From Phlegmacium glaucopus (lineage: Eukaryota > Basidiomycota > Agaricomycetes > Agaricales > Cortinariaceae): a DNA stretch of 64,000 bases. The position numbers and the translations under genes are program-made. The stretch is taken from NCBI GenBank assembly GCA_015039465.1, contig MU130378.1:1430570-1494569 (forward strand), written 5' to 3'. Under the pieces are notes generated by a model. It did not search any database. It had not been told where the DNA came from and saw only the letters and a program-made list of their open reading frames with translations. Below, piece after piece: positions 34,991 to 47,204 of this stretch; the stretch's first letter is position 1, and each line of letters starts with the position of its first letter.

Positions 34991-37562
34991 TTAGGGTAAT
35001 GCGCTAGTGAACCGCGATGATGTTCCTGTGCGTGCTCTAGGACGCTGCATAACACTTGTTGAGTGAGGTGCTGCAACGGCCATTTCCTTCTTGCCTCTTC
35101 CGCAGTTCTGACAGTAGTCTTTGTTATTAGAGCTTTTTAAGTCCTCTACAGTAGCTTTGAGATCCCGCACTTGTCCCTCTAGCTCCCAGATGTGCAATTG
35201 CCATGCCTTCTTTTCTTCTTGAAGGGATCTGACCACTGACGCTTGATCGCCAGGTAGCGGAATTGTAGATAGCTGTTCGTGACTTGCTCGGGCGGCCGAT
35301 ACAGGCGTCAAGGTAACTTGCCTGGAACTTGATGATCGTGGCCTGGCTAAGTCGATTTCTGAAGATTCGGTAGCCACGATGTGATCCCCAAAGTGAGCAC
35401 TGAAAAGGGTTGACACAGGTCGTAACTTCAGTGCTGGGAATTCGGAAACATTGGCCGGAGCACTTCGACGTGGAGGGTCATTTGGCCAGGGACAGTTTGA
35501 TGTGAATGGCAGTGGTATTTGTGCCCGATTTTGGCGGTTGTCAATGACTGACGCAGATGCAGTACTTACAACTGGTGGTTGAATGTCAATAGAAAGGGTA
35601 GGCGGGATGCGTTTGGTACTCTGCTTCCAGGTATCACTCGTCAATGTATCACTACTTTGCGTACTGGACGATTCAATCAATGAGGGAGAGGGATTAGGGA
35701 CGGGAATACGATGGATCGAAGACCTTGGTGTCCGCTGGACGACAGGTTGGATATGATGGATAGAATGGCTATCCGGTAAAGATGGGACAGAGGGAGGTAT
35801 TTCATCTTTCTCTGAGACCTTGCCTGCATTGAAAAGACGCATAAATCCACTTTTCTTGTGTTTCAGGGTCTTTCCTGGATAGCCAGCACCGTTGGGTTGC
35901 GGTGCAGTGATGGTGGGCTCTGAGTCTCGACGCTCTGGTTTCGGTTGGCTAACAATAGTCTGCAGTGCATTTCGCGCCTTGTTGGCGCCAGCACTGATTG
36001 AGCGCGCACGAGTCCTCGTCGTCGAGCCACCAACATGAGAGGGGTCAGCTCCGGGAACGGCTTCAGTTTCAATAGGAGGCGACATTACAAAAGGATTTGA
36101 CATCCCACCTGGAGTCGATATCATTGAAGTAGGATTAGCGGTGGCGCTTCGCATCCGCTGTGCTCTCGCTTCCTCCAGCGATATAAGAGAAAAAGCAGGT
36201 ACGACGTTGGGGTCTGTCCAACTTGAAAGGCTATTGATGCCTGGTGATATTGAACTGGGATTCTGCTCCAGGTGGTTATCAGCCAATGGAGTTTCAATTC
36301 GGATGGGAGCCCCAATGACAGACACGGGGGAAGATATATTCTTCGCCTGAATGGACGACATGCGATGCTTGGGCAAGGCAGAATTCACCGTGGTATCCGG
36401 TATGAAAGTAGGTCGCCTCGAAACTGGATCCGTGATGCAGGATTCAGACAGCGTGGTATTGGCCTCATCATGAGCGCGTTGTTGGCAGTTTGATGTGGCC
36501 CGAAAAGGCGAACGAGGACGGTCGACAACACAGGATGCAACTAAATCGGGGTTTGCATATGGATGTACGTTGTCTTCAATCTTGACTGAATTTCCCTTCG
36601 CTGTGTGAGAAGCGGTGATGCGCATAGGAACTTCAATGGAAGCGGCAAATGGGTCGTTATCTCCTGGAGAAGGAGGGAAACGGCCAGTCAGCGGACTTCT
36701 CCCTGGCGAAGGATTACATGATGGCGACAAGTCGACGTTGGAGGGTTCTGAACGAAGGCGACCAAGGGAAAATTTAGAACGCAAGGTCTCCTTCTGTGCA
36801 GGTGGAGTGGATCGCCCAAGAGAGTATGATGATACACTTTCTTGAGCCAGCGTACTGCATCATAGAAATGCGTCAGGATACTAAAGAATAATAACAAAAT
36901 AAGAACACTGACTATAAGACACCTCTTGGATAAGATATCTGAGAATTTATAGTCTCAAATGAACGCTTTGGAGGAACCTGTGAGCGTGAGGATTCTCCAC
37001 TCGGTCGACTGGCCGTATAGCTGGGCCTTGGACTTGATGAGGACGAAGTAGCACTTTTAGCCCCATTTCCGCGAAAAGGAAAGACCGACTGAAAAGAGCG
37101 GTGGTCCCCTTCTGGTTCAGCCTCTTCCTCGAGTGTGTCGTCATCTAATTCCCAGGGTGCTCGCGAGTGAAAGCGCATCTTAGGTCCAAGGTAGCTCATC
37201 CGAGCTGTAGAGCTGCTGTCGCCGTCTTCATAACCAGCGTCATCAATATTAAACGTTTCTGAGGTTGCGAATGAAGAACGTGGGTCGTCGAGGTCGAGCA
37301 TACTTGGGGTATTATCATTTAGTTGATCACGATGGGACCGAGTGGCAGAAGTCGGGGACGGATAATCCTGGTCACTTTGATATTCATCGTTATCCAGTGG
37401 CTTTGGAGAAAAGAATGGACGGCTATAAACCGAAGGGGTATCTGAGTATTCTGAGATAGCAGAGAAACGACCGCGGATGTCCGCCCTAGTTGAGCGTTGG
37501 TCTATGAGATTCCGAAGGTGGACGACATGCGTATCCTGAGGAGAATCAAGAGACCTGAGCAT
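34991..37562 (-). CDS. Ser/Pro-rich protein of unknown function with C-terminal coiled coil
   Basis: Two exons are joined by an intron around 36830-36924. The first (to 37562, MLRSLDSPQDTHVVHLRNLI) is acidic and Ser-rich. The second is long and mostly low-complexity Ser/Pro/Thr (RSKFSLGRLRSEPSN, TRTRARSISAGANKARNAL, HKKSGFMRLFNAGKVSEKDE). Near the C-terminus is a predicted coiled coil (SLQEEKKAWQLHIWELEGQV, RDLKATVEDLKSS) followed by a CQNCGRGKKE motif. About 810 residues in total. The protein looks largely disordered, with an SRS-type basic patch and a short CxxC near the end that could bind metal. I do not recognise a family. The junction used (PR|ES into VSSYSLGRS) is the one that keeps both frames open. 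An additional upstream exon cannot be excluded. Confidence 0.65.
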
Positions 37563-37710
37563 CTGTGAATATGAATGAGGACGCGGTTGCCCAACGACCC
37601 GCGTCTTGTGGTCGTCCTGGGTAAGTTTGGTCTTTGAACAAATTTAACTTTCTATCATCCAAACATGCACAATGTCAAAGTCAAATCCAAGTAGCAACCT
37701 TGTAGGGCAA

Positions 37711-37747
37711 GTTACAGTAACAAGTTACAGTACAGACGGTACAGTAT
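37711..37747. repeat. Three direct copies of GTTACAGTA-like motif
   Basis: Copies at 37711-37719 and 37724-37732 are identical and a third at 37739-37747 differs by one base (GGTACAGTA). They lie 54-90 bp upstream of the CGR1 start inside the 238-bp divergent spacer, a position suited to a transcription-factor site. Confidence 0.6.
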
Positions 37748-37800
37748 AGACATATATTAATAGGGGCCATCTAGTAAAATGATCGTGGGATTTACGTATC

Positions 37801-38321
37801 ATGTCCACACCCACCATCTCCCTGGCCTCCTCAGCAAACGGTCGGGTCTCTGGGAAGCCATGGAAAGAAACAAAGAAACCAACTGTGTAAAGCAATTATA
37901 TCCTTCAATGAATCTCTCTTCTAAATCGTTATCCTAGCCGTTCGCATCTCCAAGCAGGCGTCAAGACTAAGAATTGGGAGGACCGTATGCAGAAAACACA
38001 AAAAGCTCTTTCCATCAAAAAGTTAGAGGCTGAATTGATAGAAGAAAAGCAGGCAGAACTCAGAAGGCCAGTCATTACTTACTACTCCCATATATGTTTC
38101 CTGACATTTTTTTCTTCCTCAAGGCGTAGAGAAGTGACCGCAGAACGCAAGAAAGTCGCAGAGGAAAAAAGCAGGCTAGAGGAAGCAAAAGCACAGGTCC
38201 GTATATATAATTATCGCGCTGCTTGTCGTCTTTTGACCTGTTCAACAATATCTAGATGGGAGCGCGGAAGGCTGCGAGACTGCGTCGTCGGGCGGGCAGA
38301 ACAAAAAAAATCAACCATTAA
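37801..38321 (+). CDS. CGR1: rRNA-processing protein Cgr1
   Basis: Four exons (37801-37886, 37938-38066, 38124-38196, 38256-38321) encode 117 residues. The protein starts MSTPTISLASSANGRVSGKPWKETKKP and continues VKTKNWEDRMQKTQKALSIKKLEAEL. It then becomes a highly charged Lys/Arg/Glu helix (RREVTAERKKVAEEKSRLEE) and ends in ARKAARLRRRAGRTKKINH. This is the Cgr1 family, small basic nucleolar proteins needed for 60S pre-rRNA processing. The intron at 38067-38123 is read as GC-AG (AG|GCCAGT); the only GT nearby leads to an in-frame stop. VPS18 ends 63 bp beyond the stop on the other strand. Confidence 0.93.
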
Positions 38322-38384
38322 ATCCCATACGGGTTTCTCCAATTTGTGTTGTATCCTAAATATGCATGCCCGAACGCAGTAATA

Positions 38385-41300
38385 CTATAGAGTCCATGAT
38401 GTCTCTCCTTCCTCCTTCACGAATGGCTTGTCAAGTCCCACAACCACACTTTCACACAACGGACAGCTGCCTGAGAGTACATCGTCGAGCTCCGCCCTCA
38501 GACCTTCCAATTTTTTGTCTCCCACTTGCTCATTGCCCATTGTTCGATTTCCGCCGCCCATACCTGGTAGCCAGTTTGGCGCTGTAACTAAAGCAGCAAG
38601 AGCATCTGGGATAATCAAGTCCCGCAATCGATCTCCCGCAGAGATCACGCTACGACCCAAAAGGTTTGCAGCCTTTGCACCATTTTGAAGTGGATTTGCG
38701 ATCGGTCCAAAATTAGTAGATAGTAGAGGTCGCTGTGTTGTCGGTTGACGACCTGTTGGATTGGATAAGATTAGGGATGGTTTATTGAGATTTAAATGAC
38801 TCTTGGAAGCATCCTTCATCAATTCATGCTGCACATTGATTATTCTTCGAAGTGTATTGGCGGGTAGATATTCTTTTGCCTAGAATAACCAGAGTTAGAT
38901 TCTTGACGCAAAAAAAAAGAAAAAAAGATACCAATCCAATTAAACAGTCGGCATGGAAAGTGTGATGACAAGGGAAGACATAGAACTGCCTTGTTAAAAG
39001 AAGGTTTGAACAAGTCGAACATTGTTCATTTGCATCAATGGTAATAAATCGATTTTTGAGGGCCGCAATATCTTGCTTAATAGCTTCGGCCGTCCGCGTT
39101 GCCTCGTCCATTTCTCCTTTGAGTGTTTCGATCTGAGCCGAGTAGCCCTCTAACGCATGGGCGATTTCTTCTTTGAAGTCGTCGATTACGACAAAGTCTG
39201 GGAAGAAAGGAAGAATGTCTTCAATCTTGAGGAGATCTGCATTCTCCAAAAATTGCATCGCCCTATAAACATTCTCCTGGGGTGAGCGGGGGAAAATGAC
39301 GAAGGATGGAGTACCGACGATTTGATGTCTTTCTTGTCTTGAACGACGTAACGAGCAACTTTTAGCCATAACTTTTTCCGCAAAGGCTGGTCATCTTCTG
39401 GCATATCAGCGTTTATTTTCGCCAATTCCAGATCGCCCTTTTCTAGTGCCAAGTCAACGCTATTTTCCCAAAGACCCATCTTCGAATAGATATGGACACA
39501 AGGTTGTGTCCGGCCCGCGAGTTTGCATATGCGGAGAGCATAATCAAGGTCATAGTAGGGTTTACCAGTGAGCGGATCCGTTGGGGCCGTTGAGATAAAA
39601 CGCAACAACGGACCGTCGTCATCAGTTGAGGGGGCATAGGAAGGCGGTGATGAAGGTGATATATGGAGCGTGATAAGTAAATTATGTATAGTTGGAGAAA
39701 TGTTACTTTGTTCAAAAACAATATGATTCAAGTAACGAATAGCGTGATTGGAAGACAGAGGGTCTCGGACAGAGTGCTGAAGCTGAAGCAGTGATGGTAT
39801 TAGACGAAGGGGGTTTAGAGAAGGTTGACGAAGCCATGAATCAACAGTTTCCTTGGGAGCGTGATGCATGAGGACTGGTCCAAATCGATAGTACAATTCG
39901 AGGTCTGACTAGAAAGAAAACGTTATCGTGAAACATGTATTCGTTTATAAATACAACGAAGTACCTGGCGACTGATGATCTCTAGTGCCTTAAGCCAGTC
40001 TTCTTCGAGAATCCAGTGTTCAATGACACGCTGGAAATCACCAACAATGGTCGCATAGAAGAGATATATATCTGTCCGTCCGTGGCTTTGTATCAACTCG
40101 TAAATGGTCTTCTTGCTCAGAGCAGTCTTGATACAAAACATGTCAGAAAATCTTTAGGTGGAAGTATTCTGATGAGGGGGCCCACTTTATATGTTTCCAA
40201 GAATTGGCGGAGATCATCTTCGATGATAGTTCGTTCAGCTTGAAGATCGCCAATATCATGCGATACGGATTCGGAAGCAACCACATCGTCCAAATCGTTA
40301 CATTTGCTGAGGTACACTTCAACTAGCCACGTTGCAAGCATCATTCGTTGCGTGACATCCTTGCAGAAAAACGTCAACTACAATGCAAAGTATGATATAT
40401 AATCGTTTACCGTCTTCCGTGTGCGTTCAAGCCGTGATATTAGATATGACCTTAATGAATCTCGTTCGTCCACATCCAGAAACTTCAAGGTAACCTCTTC
40501 AAATTTTGCAGAACAATGAGCATAGCATTGTGCAGCCTTGAAATACTGTCCAGTATTAAAAAGATTGTTTGCTTGTGCAAGCAAAATCTGGTCTCTTTGG
40601 CGTGCGGTCTGAAGGATTAGGATGCAAATCACAATTGAAATAATTTCCCTTACTTTTGTGTAACGGAGAGCGATGTCGAATTGAGCCTTCTCAAGATAGA
40701 TCTTCCACACGTCACGGTCTTCATTGCCAACAACCAGTTCGAACAGAGACTGGTCTGTATATACCCAATACGTTCTCCGGACCGGATCGGTTGCCAAGCC
40801 TAGCACAGTTTCGTTAGGTTTCTGGCCTATCAGTCAATATAGAAATGGATACAAAATAAAGGAAATGACACACAATTGGTAGCGCTTCTTCGTATGCCAT
40901 TTTATCGTCAAGAGAGCAAATACCCACAATGCGGTCCTTGTAAAGTAGAATAAAGTGAAACTCTGTTAGACTCAAGGACAACGGAGTCTCTATTTCATCT
41001 TTGCCAGAAGATGGGTATGGTAGCAGAGCGGCGCCATCGATATGATCTTCGGAGTCGGCATCAATATTCAGCGATCCATGGTAGATCCCAGGTCCTTGAT
41101 ATCATATAATATTTAAAACACGAAATCGAGCACGATTTCACTACTCACCTGTCATCCAGGCCATTCGTTTGGGAAGTGAGAGGGCTTGGTCGGGGTTAGG
41201 AGTAAAGAACTGTAATTCCGAGTGTTGTAGGTTTCCAGGGAGTTCCAAAATTTCTAGAAAAAAGTGTGATCAACACGCCAGATATAGTATACATGTGAAT

Positions 41301-42250
41301 TTGAATACTTGGCGCAGTATCCCGATATGAGGCAAATAGTGATGTAAAAATACGCCCAATATCTTCAGACTTCTTGTCAATCGGGCCGCTAAACTGATAA
41401 ATGCGAGTCGGCGTAGTTACAAGCACCAAGGCCCTCTTCGGGTCTGAAGGCGGAAGATAATCGAATTTAATTCCCGTTATTGGATGTCTTTCCGGAAGTG
41501 AGAACACAGACTGCAAATATCGCTCTTGAGATTTGAAGAAGTCTTCTTCTGCATCAAGTACGGCCTCAAAGATTGTCCCATTTCTGGCGCCAATAAGAAT
41601 TTCTCGAGTCGAAGTTGAATGGGATGACGACAGAAGTGCGGATTTGTTCCATGCAACGCTTTCAATGACCATTTTAAAGCCCTTGAGCTGCCGGGGTTTC
41701 TTCCAGGACCGATACAGATACCAATTCTCTCCCTGTACCGATGTAATGATGATATGGCGGCCTGAGGGATCCATGAATAGCTTGTAGATCGACATTTCAT
41801 TTGATGTTCTTGGTATCTTTATCTTTATGACTTGGTCTGCGTGCGATAGTTCAATAAGAACGAGCATATTCGAAGACAGACCCATAATAAGCATGTCTGA
41901 GCTGACGGCGAAGGCGTGTAGAGGGGCCGGGAACGCATATTGAACTTGAGATAGTTCAAAAATAGGGGCACTGTTTATGTTCACATCCGAAGTGGTCTCC
42001 TACAAATGAAGTTGTTATCTTCAAATTAGATTAGATAACAAACTATGCGCACTAGCCCCTCGTCATTTTCTGCGCGTGCATCATTCCTGTCGTATGGTGA
42101 TGGTTCGAAACCTTCATAGTGCAACTGCGGAAGAGACAAGGCGTTCTGAGCCTGCTTCCCTGAATCTTCGGCAGCATGCTCAACATCTATGTGAACAATT
42201 TCTGAATAGAGAGCTTTGGGGAAATAAGAAAGCTTACAATCGCCAAACAT
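38385..42250 (-). CDS. VPS18: Vacuolar sorting protein Vps18/Pep3 (HOPS and CORVET core)
   Basis: About ten exons. The first is 13 nt (42238-42250); removing a 51-bp intron gives MFGDYVEHAAEDSGKQAQNA. The N-terminal propeller includes PAPLHAFAVSSDMLIMGLSSN, FMDPSGRHIIITSVQGENWYL and GIKFDYLPPSDPKRALVLVTTP. The alpha-solenoid part contains LFELVVGNEDRDVWKIYLEKA, DLYFYATIVGDFQRVIEHWI-type segments and VCIYSKMGLWENSVDL. A RING-like C-terminus has CSTCSNLLLTRQFYVFPCHHTFHADC and, after a disordered insert, CPLCE. Vps18 is shared by the HOPS and CORVET tethers and needed for endosome-vacuole fusion. The RING half-sites are separated by about 110 residues of low-complexity insert (PTGRQPTTQRPLLS and following), longer than usual. 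Its promoter is shared with the Shb17-like gene. Confidence 0.92.
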
Positions 42251-42418
42251 TTGTGATTTGAGTAAGGCTTACACTGTTACAGGCTACCTACAACAAGTAC
42301 TTGGCTCAACGTACAATGCATTCCAGCGAATTGACACGTGACCGAAAGTGCTTAAGTAATAGTTCACAGCGTTGATGTGAATGTCATCGATACTTGATCG
42401 ATACTCGAACTATCCTCC

Positions 42419-43582
42419 ATGGCTGAATCCCGTCCAATGCCCCGTTTGTTTGTAGTAAGGCATGGTTTGTTATTTGATTGAGTCATTGGAGATATTTATT
42501 GATGAATTTTGAAGGAGAAACTGAGTGGTCACGGAATGGGTGAGTTACTAACATGATAAGATTATCCAGTTTTGATAAACTGAGCATGGCGTTGCAGAAG
42601 ACACGTTCGATTTATACTTTCTTTCAGACTTATATTATTGGACTCACTTAATAGTCTTTAGACCGGCTTAACTGACATACCCCTTACCTCGAGAGGAGAG
42701 GAAGAAGTCAGGAAGATTGCCCAGCGTTTAGTCGGCCCTGGGCGTAAGCTACCTTCTGTCGGTGATAAACTGATCCGGTGACTGATCATGGAACACCGAA
42801 GTTGCTATAGAACCAACAAATTTGTGCAATGTGCTGGTATCACCTCGTCAACGTGCATATAGAACATTTCAACTGCTCTTCGACCACCTTGAGAATAAAC
42901 CGAAACATACATTGACTGAAGAGGTTCAGGAATGGAATTATGGTCCTGTCTTGCCTCGCTCCTTTAAAACATTGGATTGACAAGTATTCCAGGAGACTAT
43001 GAGGGACTGACATCAGCAGAAATTCATAAAATTGATCCAAATTGGCAGATATGGTTCAATGGGTATGTGATGTCTTCCCCAGCTTTACTGAGGAACCTTT
43101 CGCTGTGATCTTTCATCTACCAGATGCCCTGGAGGTGAATCCGTTGAGCAAATGGAGGCTCGAGTAGACGCAGTCATTAGCAAGGTAAGGGGGATTTACT
43201 TTTTGGGCCCTGGGCTCTTCTTATATATGATATCAGGTACGCGATTACCACAGAAAATACAAAGATGAGGGAATAAATACCAGAGATGTTCTTATCGTGG
43301 CGCATGGGCATTTCAGTCGTGTCCTCATCTCACGTTGGATCAAATTCCCCCTTTGCCTCGGTATGAGACATCTTACCTAACAATTTCAACCTTAAGGTGA
43401 ACAAAATTCGCATTGACAGGGACCCACTTTAATGTTGAGCCCGGATCTGTATGTCACTTTCTTATCCTCGTTGGGTGATCATCATAAACATTTGTCCCCA
43501 GGTCGCAATACTGAGTTACAACCACAACTCTCTTGAAGAACCAGCTCTCAATGCGCTTAATTTGTTTGCTGTCATCAATTAG
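42419..43582 (+). CDS. SHB17: Histidine-phosphatase family sugar bisphosphatase, Shb17-type
   Basis: Ten exons (42419-42464, 42515-42539, 42598-42604, 42662-42743, 42802-42942, 42993-43062, 43124-43184, 43237-43360, 43420-43448, 43502-43582) total 666 nt and encode 221 residues. The catalytic RHG motif is in LFVVRHGETEWSRNGRHTG, followed by LTDIPLTSRGEEEV, VSPRQRAYRTFQL, VQEWNYGDYEGLTSAEI and VLIVAHGHFSRVL with the second catalytic His. This fits Shb17, which removes the C1 phosphate of sedoheptulose-1,7-bisphosphate and feeds ribose synthesis in the cytosol. The exact substrate is inferred. Exon 3 is a 7-nt microexon coding the centre of GRH; without it the conserved RHTGLTD block cannot form. 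Confidence 0.9.
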
Positions 43583-43784
43583 TTTGTTTAGATATGATCT
43601 CAATGTTTTTCTTGTATATACATAGATGTCGCGACGCGTTTGTTGACCTTTGTATGGTTGTAAATCCCTGTCTGGATTCATCTTCCCACAATCATTTTTA
43701 TATGCTGGCCATTGTCCCAATTGCTTGACTTCACAAGTCCCCAAGGCCCAAGACTTGGCTGCTCTCCTCCTCCTTTAGTTATTA

Positions 43785-46700
43785 ATGACTGAGGTAGAAT
43801 CCTTGTTACCCACTTCAACGAACGATAACCTCGTATCTCAATCTGACACTGTTGATCTTGAACACGAGGACGGAGGTCAGGCTGACAACGTCGTTCAAGT
43901 TATGATTTCTGACAGTGTGCAGGTCACCAACAAATAGGTCTTACCGTAGACAGCAATTTTCATCCTGGAGTGCCGGACGCAACGTTTAATATGACTCAAG
44001 AGAACGAGGACTCCAACACAATCGCTGACAGCAAGCCCACTGCACCAAAGACGAAAGGCCCTATATCTGTCACTGTACCTCCTGGGAAGCCTAATGGAGG
44101 ACCCTCAACACCTACTGTTAAGAAGGTGGGTGTTTGTAACGTTTTCATTACCTCACTTGTTGACGATTATCTAGATCATCAATTCAGGAACGTTCGGTGC
44201 TGGTTCTGTAAAGCCAACTGGTTCCAAAGCCGCAGCAACTGCAGTTGCGGCAGTTCCAAAGGCAGCGGCTCCCCCATTGAAGAAGCCAACTACGTCTGCA
44301 CCTACTGCTTCATCTCGTCTAGCTATGTCCTCGACCTCCTCAAAGCCAGCTGCAACTCGCAGAGCTTCGGTTGCACCCGCGAAGTCTTCCGCCTCCCCCG
44401 CCCCAAAAGCCTCCTTGTCTGCTTCTACAAGTACGAAACCGTCTCCAGATGCCGTCGCTGCTGTCCGTAATTCCGCAGTCTCTCCAACCGGTTCTATTGC
44501 CTCAATGAAGGGGAGTACCAACACTGCCGCTCGTCCTCGTGCATCGGTGTCCGACGCTGTGAAGAAGACCCCCCTTGCCCCTAGGCTAAGCGTTGTTAAC
44601 CCAGCAAGACCTGTTGCCGCAGCAAAGACCTCCACTGTTTCTCGATCCTCGGCTGCTCCTGCAGTCAAGTCATCAAAGACTGCCAGTCCTATTTCCTCCA
44701 GCAAGGAGATTAAAGAAGATAATACCAAAGAGCGTCAGGGAAATGAGCAAGCGCTTGCAGATCTGCAAACCCAGGTCAGTTGCCAAGGTTACTAAGCACT
44801 TCCGCCCAGTTCTGACTATTACATAGCTCGAAGAGGCAACCGAATCATTGAAATCGAAAAACGACAACGTTCTCGACCTTGAGAGTCAGATTGGGAAGTT
44901 AGAGGCCTCTTTAGCGACCGCTTTGGCAGAGGTTGAAGCCAAAACTATTTCCATGGAAGAGATGGAAAACGCTAAAGCTCTCGTCGAGGCGCAGCTCCAA
45001 GAGACGCAGGCTTCTTTGGGTAAACCTCAGACTGAAGTCCTGGTTCTCAACGCCTCTCTATCCTTGATTCAGAAAGAGGTATGTAGCCATTTTTTTAAAT
45101 GCCTACACGTTTTGATTGGATTCAGCTTGAGGAAGCGAAATTCGCTGCAAATGCTCAAGATACGCTGGTTGGGAAACTAAAGGCTCAAATACAGAAGCTC
45201 GAGGCGGCGCTATCCTCGTCACAGGACAAAATCAAAGCTCTCGAAGAGAGTCATGCCGCAGCCGCTGCGTCTGCCGCAGAAGCCGCCTCTGTTGAGCGCG
45301 AGAGGCTCCTCCAGGCTCAGGGAAATCTCAAGGCTATCTCTGAGGAAAGTGAAAAATTGAAAGCCACTTACAAACAAGCATTGGAGGTTTCCACAACTCA
45401 AGCCGAAGCATTGGCAAAGAAAGCTGCGGAGACTGACGAACTTAAGACACAAGTGGGATCTCTCAAGTCAGAAAAGGAAGACAATGCTAACAAACTATCG
45501 GAGTTGGAGATCGAGATTCTTGAATTGAAGGAGACGCAAGAAAACCTTGAAGACACCCGTGATGATTTGCAGGGTCGAATCACTACTCTGGAGGGCGACC
45601 TTGCCAACGCTGCTGTAGCATCTGCCTTGGCAGTTGAGGCCGCAAGTGGCAAGGAGGCGGCATATTTAGCACAGCTCAGAGAACAGGTTGAACAGCACGA
45701 GAAGGAATTGGCAACCCGATCGGAAAGCCATGCAGAGATAGTCGCATCTCTCGAAACTCTCAAGGCGCAGCATGCCGACACTTCAAAAGCTTATGAGCAA
45801 ATCAAGCAGGACATAATTTTGACTGAGCAAGCCCACGCTTCAAAGCTCAGTGAACTTGAACTTGCACATGCCGCTCAACGGGATGCTCAATCTGCTGAAT
45901 TTGCAAAGATCAAGGCAGAACTCGAGGTTCTTCATTATTACTTTTCCAAGTTTCCTTTTACAAATGCTTCGTTCACAGAATCAAGAAGCCATCTACAATT
46001 CCAAGGTTGATATTGTTAAAGCTGAACATGTCCAACTTTTGCAAAATGCTTTCGAACGAGCCAAGGTCTGGTTCATTTGCCCGTTGACTTTGACGGTCAT
46101 ATCTGATTTTATCCCCTTGTTAGCAAGACGCTGGTGACGTTCATGCTCAGGAATTGCAGTCTCTTCGAGCAACCTCTAATGCGACCATCGAACAAATTCA
46201 AGCGGCCAACCAAGTTGCATTGGAAGCATTGAAGGCTGACCACCAGTCCGCTCTTGAAAACGAAAGCAACGCTCTGAACAAGCGAATTAGCAAGCTAACC
46301 ATCGAGCTCAAGGCCACCCAAGATGATCTTTCTAAATCCAAGGCTGCTCTCGAAATCTCAAGATTCGAGATGGAAAGCCTGAGCAAACAACGGGACGAAG
46401 CTCGTGCTCGTGCTGATGCCGGTCCTACCTTGTCTCCCGAACACGCCGATGAGATTGCACGCTTGACTAGGGAGCTGGCGAATACTAAAGACGACCTTGC
46501 TGTTGTGACGGATACGTTAAACTTGACGAAATCGTCTATGTTAGAGATGTCCGACAAACACACCAGAGAGCTGGAGGAAGGCGCGAAGAGTCGAGCGGAC
46601 GAAGTCATCCAATTGAAATCGACTCACGACAGTGAGGTTGCGACTCTTGCAGCTCAGAAGTCAGAGGCCTTGGTTAAACTTTCAGACCTGGAGGGTGAAC

Positions 46701-47204
46701 TTGCAACCGTTAAGGCAACTTTGGCCGCCCAGCAGAGTATCGTTCCTAAAAGTTCCAACGGATCAACACTACCTCAACAACAAAGCGTCACTAAAGAAGA
46801 TCTAACGAAAATGCACGAGGCGCATAATCTCAAAATCTACGATCTACAGGCTGAGCATCAGAAAGCTCTCAATGCCTTGAGGGAGGAGGTGGAACTGGCC
46901 AAATCCCGGGCGGGCGAACTTGAACAGGAAGTGGGACGAAAAGCCATGGAGATACAATATCTAGAACAAGATCAAGATGAAAATCAAGAGCAAATAAGCC
47001 GGTATGTCAGATTTTTCGGTATTAAGGGCTTTGTTGGAAGCATCGTCGCACTGGCAGTGGTTCATTTCCTATAATCGCTCCTCATGTCATATATTTTACC
47101 TTTTGAACGTGTCATAAGGCTTATTTACTGACTGCTCCGTTCAACATAGATTAAAGGAAGACGTCGAAAATCTGACTGAAAAGCTCAGGCAGGCGTCTGA
47201 ATAG
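43785..47204 (+). CDS. Large coiled-coil protein of unknown function
   Basis: About eight exons encode roughly 1000 residues. It begins MTEVESLLPTSTNDNLVSQS and has an acidic then Ala/Ser/Pro/Lys-rich segment (KAAATAVAAVPKAAAPPLKK, TRRASVAPAKSSASPAPK), which is basic and probably disordered. From about residue 230 to the end it is nearly unbroken coiled coil (DLESQIGKLEASLATALAEV, KLSELEIEILELKETQENL, ARLTRELANTKDDLAVVTDT), closing with KEDVENLTEKLRQASE. The layout, a basic Ser/Pro-rich head and a long rod, resembles microtubule- or cytoskeleton-associated proteins, but I see no defining domain (no CAP-Gly, kinesin or SMC head). Splice sites at 43902-43962 and near 44128-44188 were set by keeping the frame open. 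The 3' end is a short exon near 47150-47204. Confidence 0.75.

Noticed and set aside
36688..36924. Apparent frameshift between the two exons of the Ser/Pro-rich gene
   Set aside because: An intron ending at CTCAAG joins both frames, so no frameshift is needed.
44171..44728. 185-codon minus-strand frame opposite the coiled-coil gene
   Set aside because: Ala/Glu-rich shadow of the Ala/Ser-rich coding exon on the plus strand.
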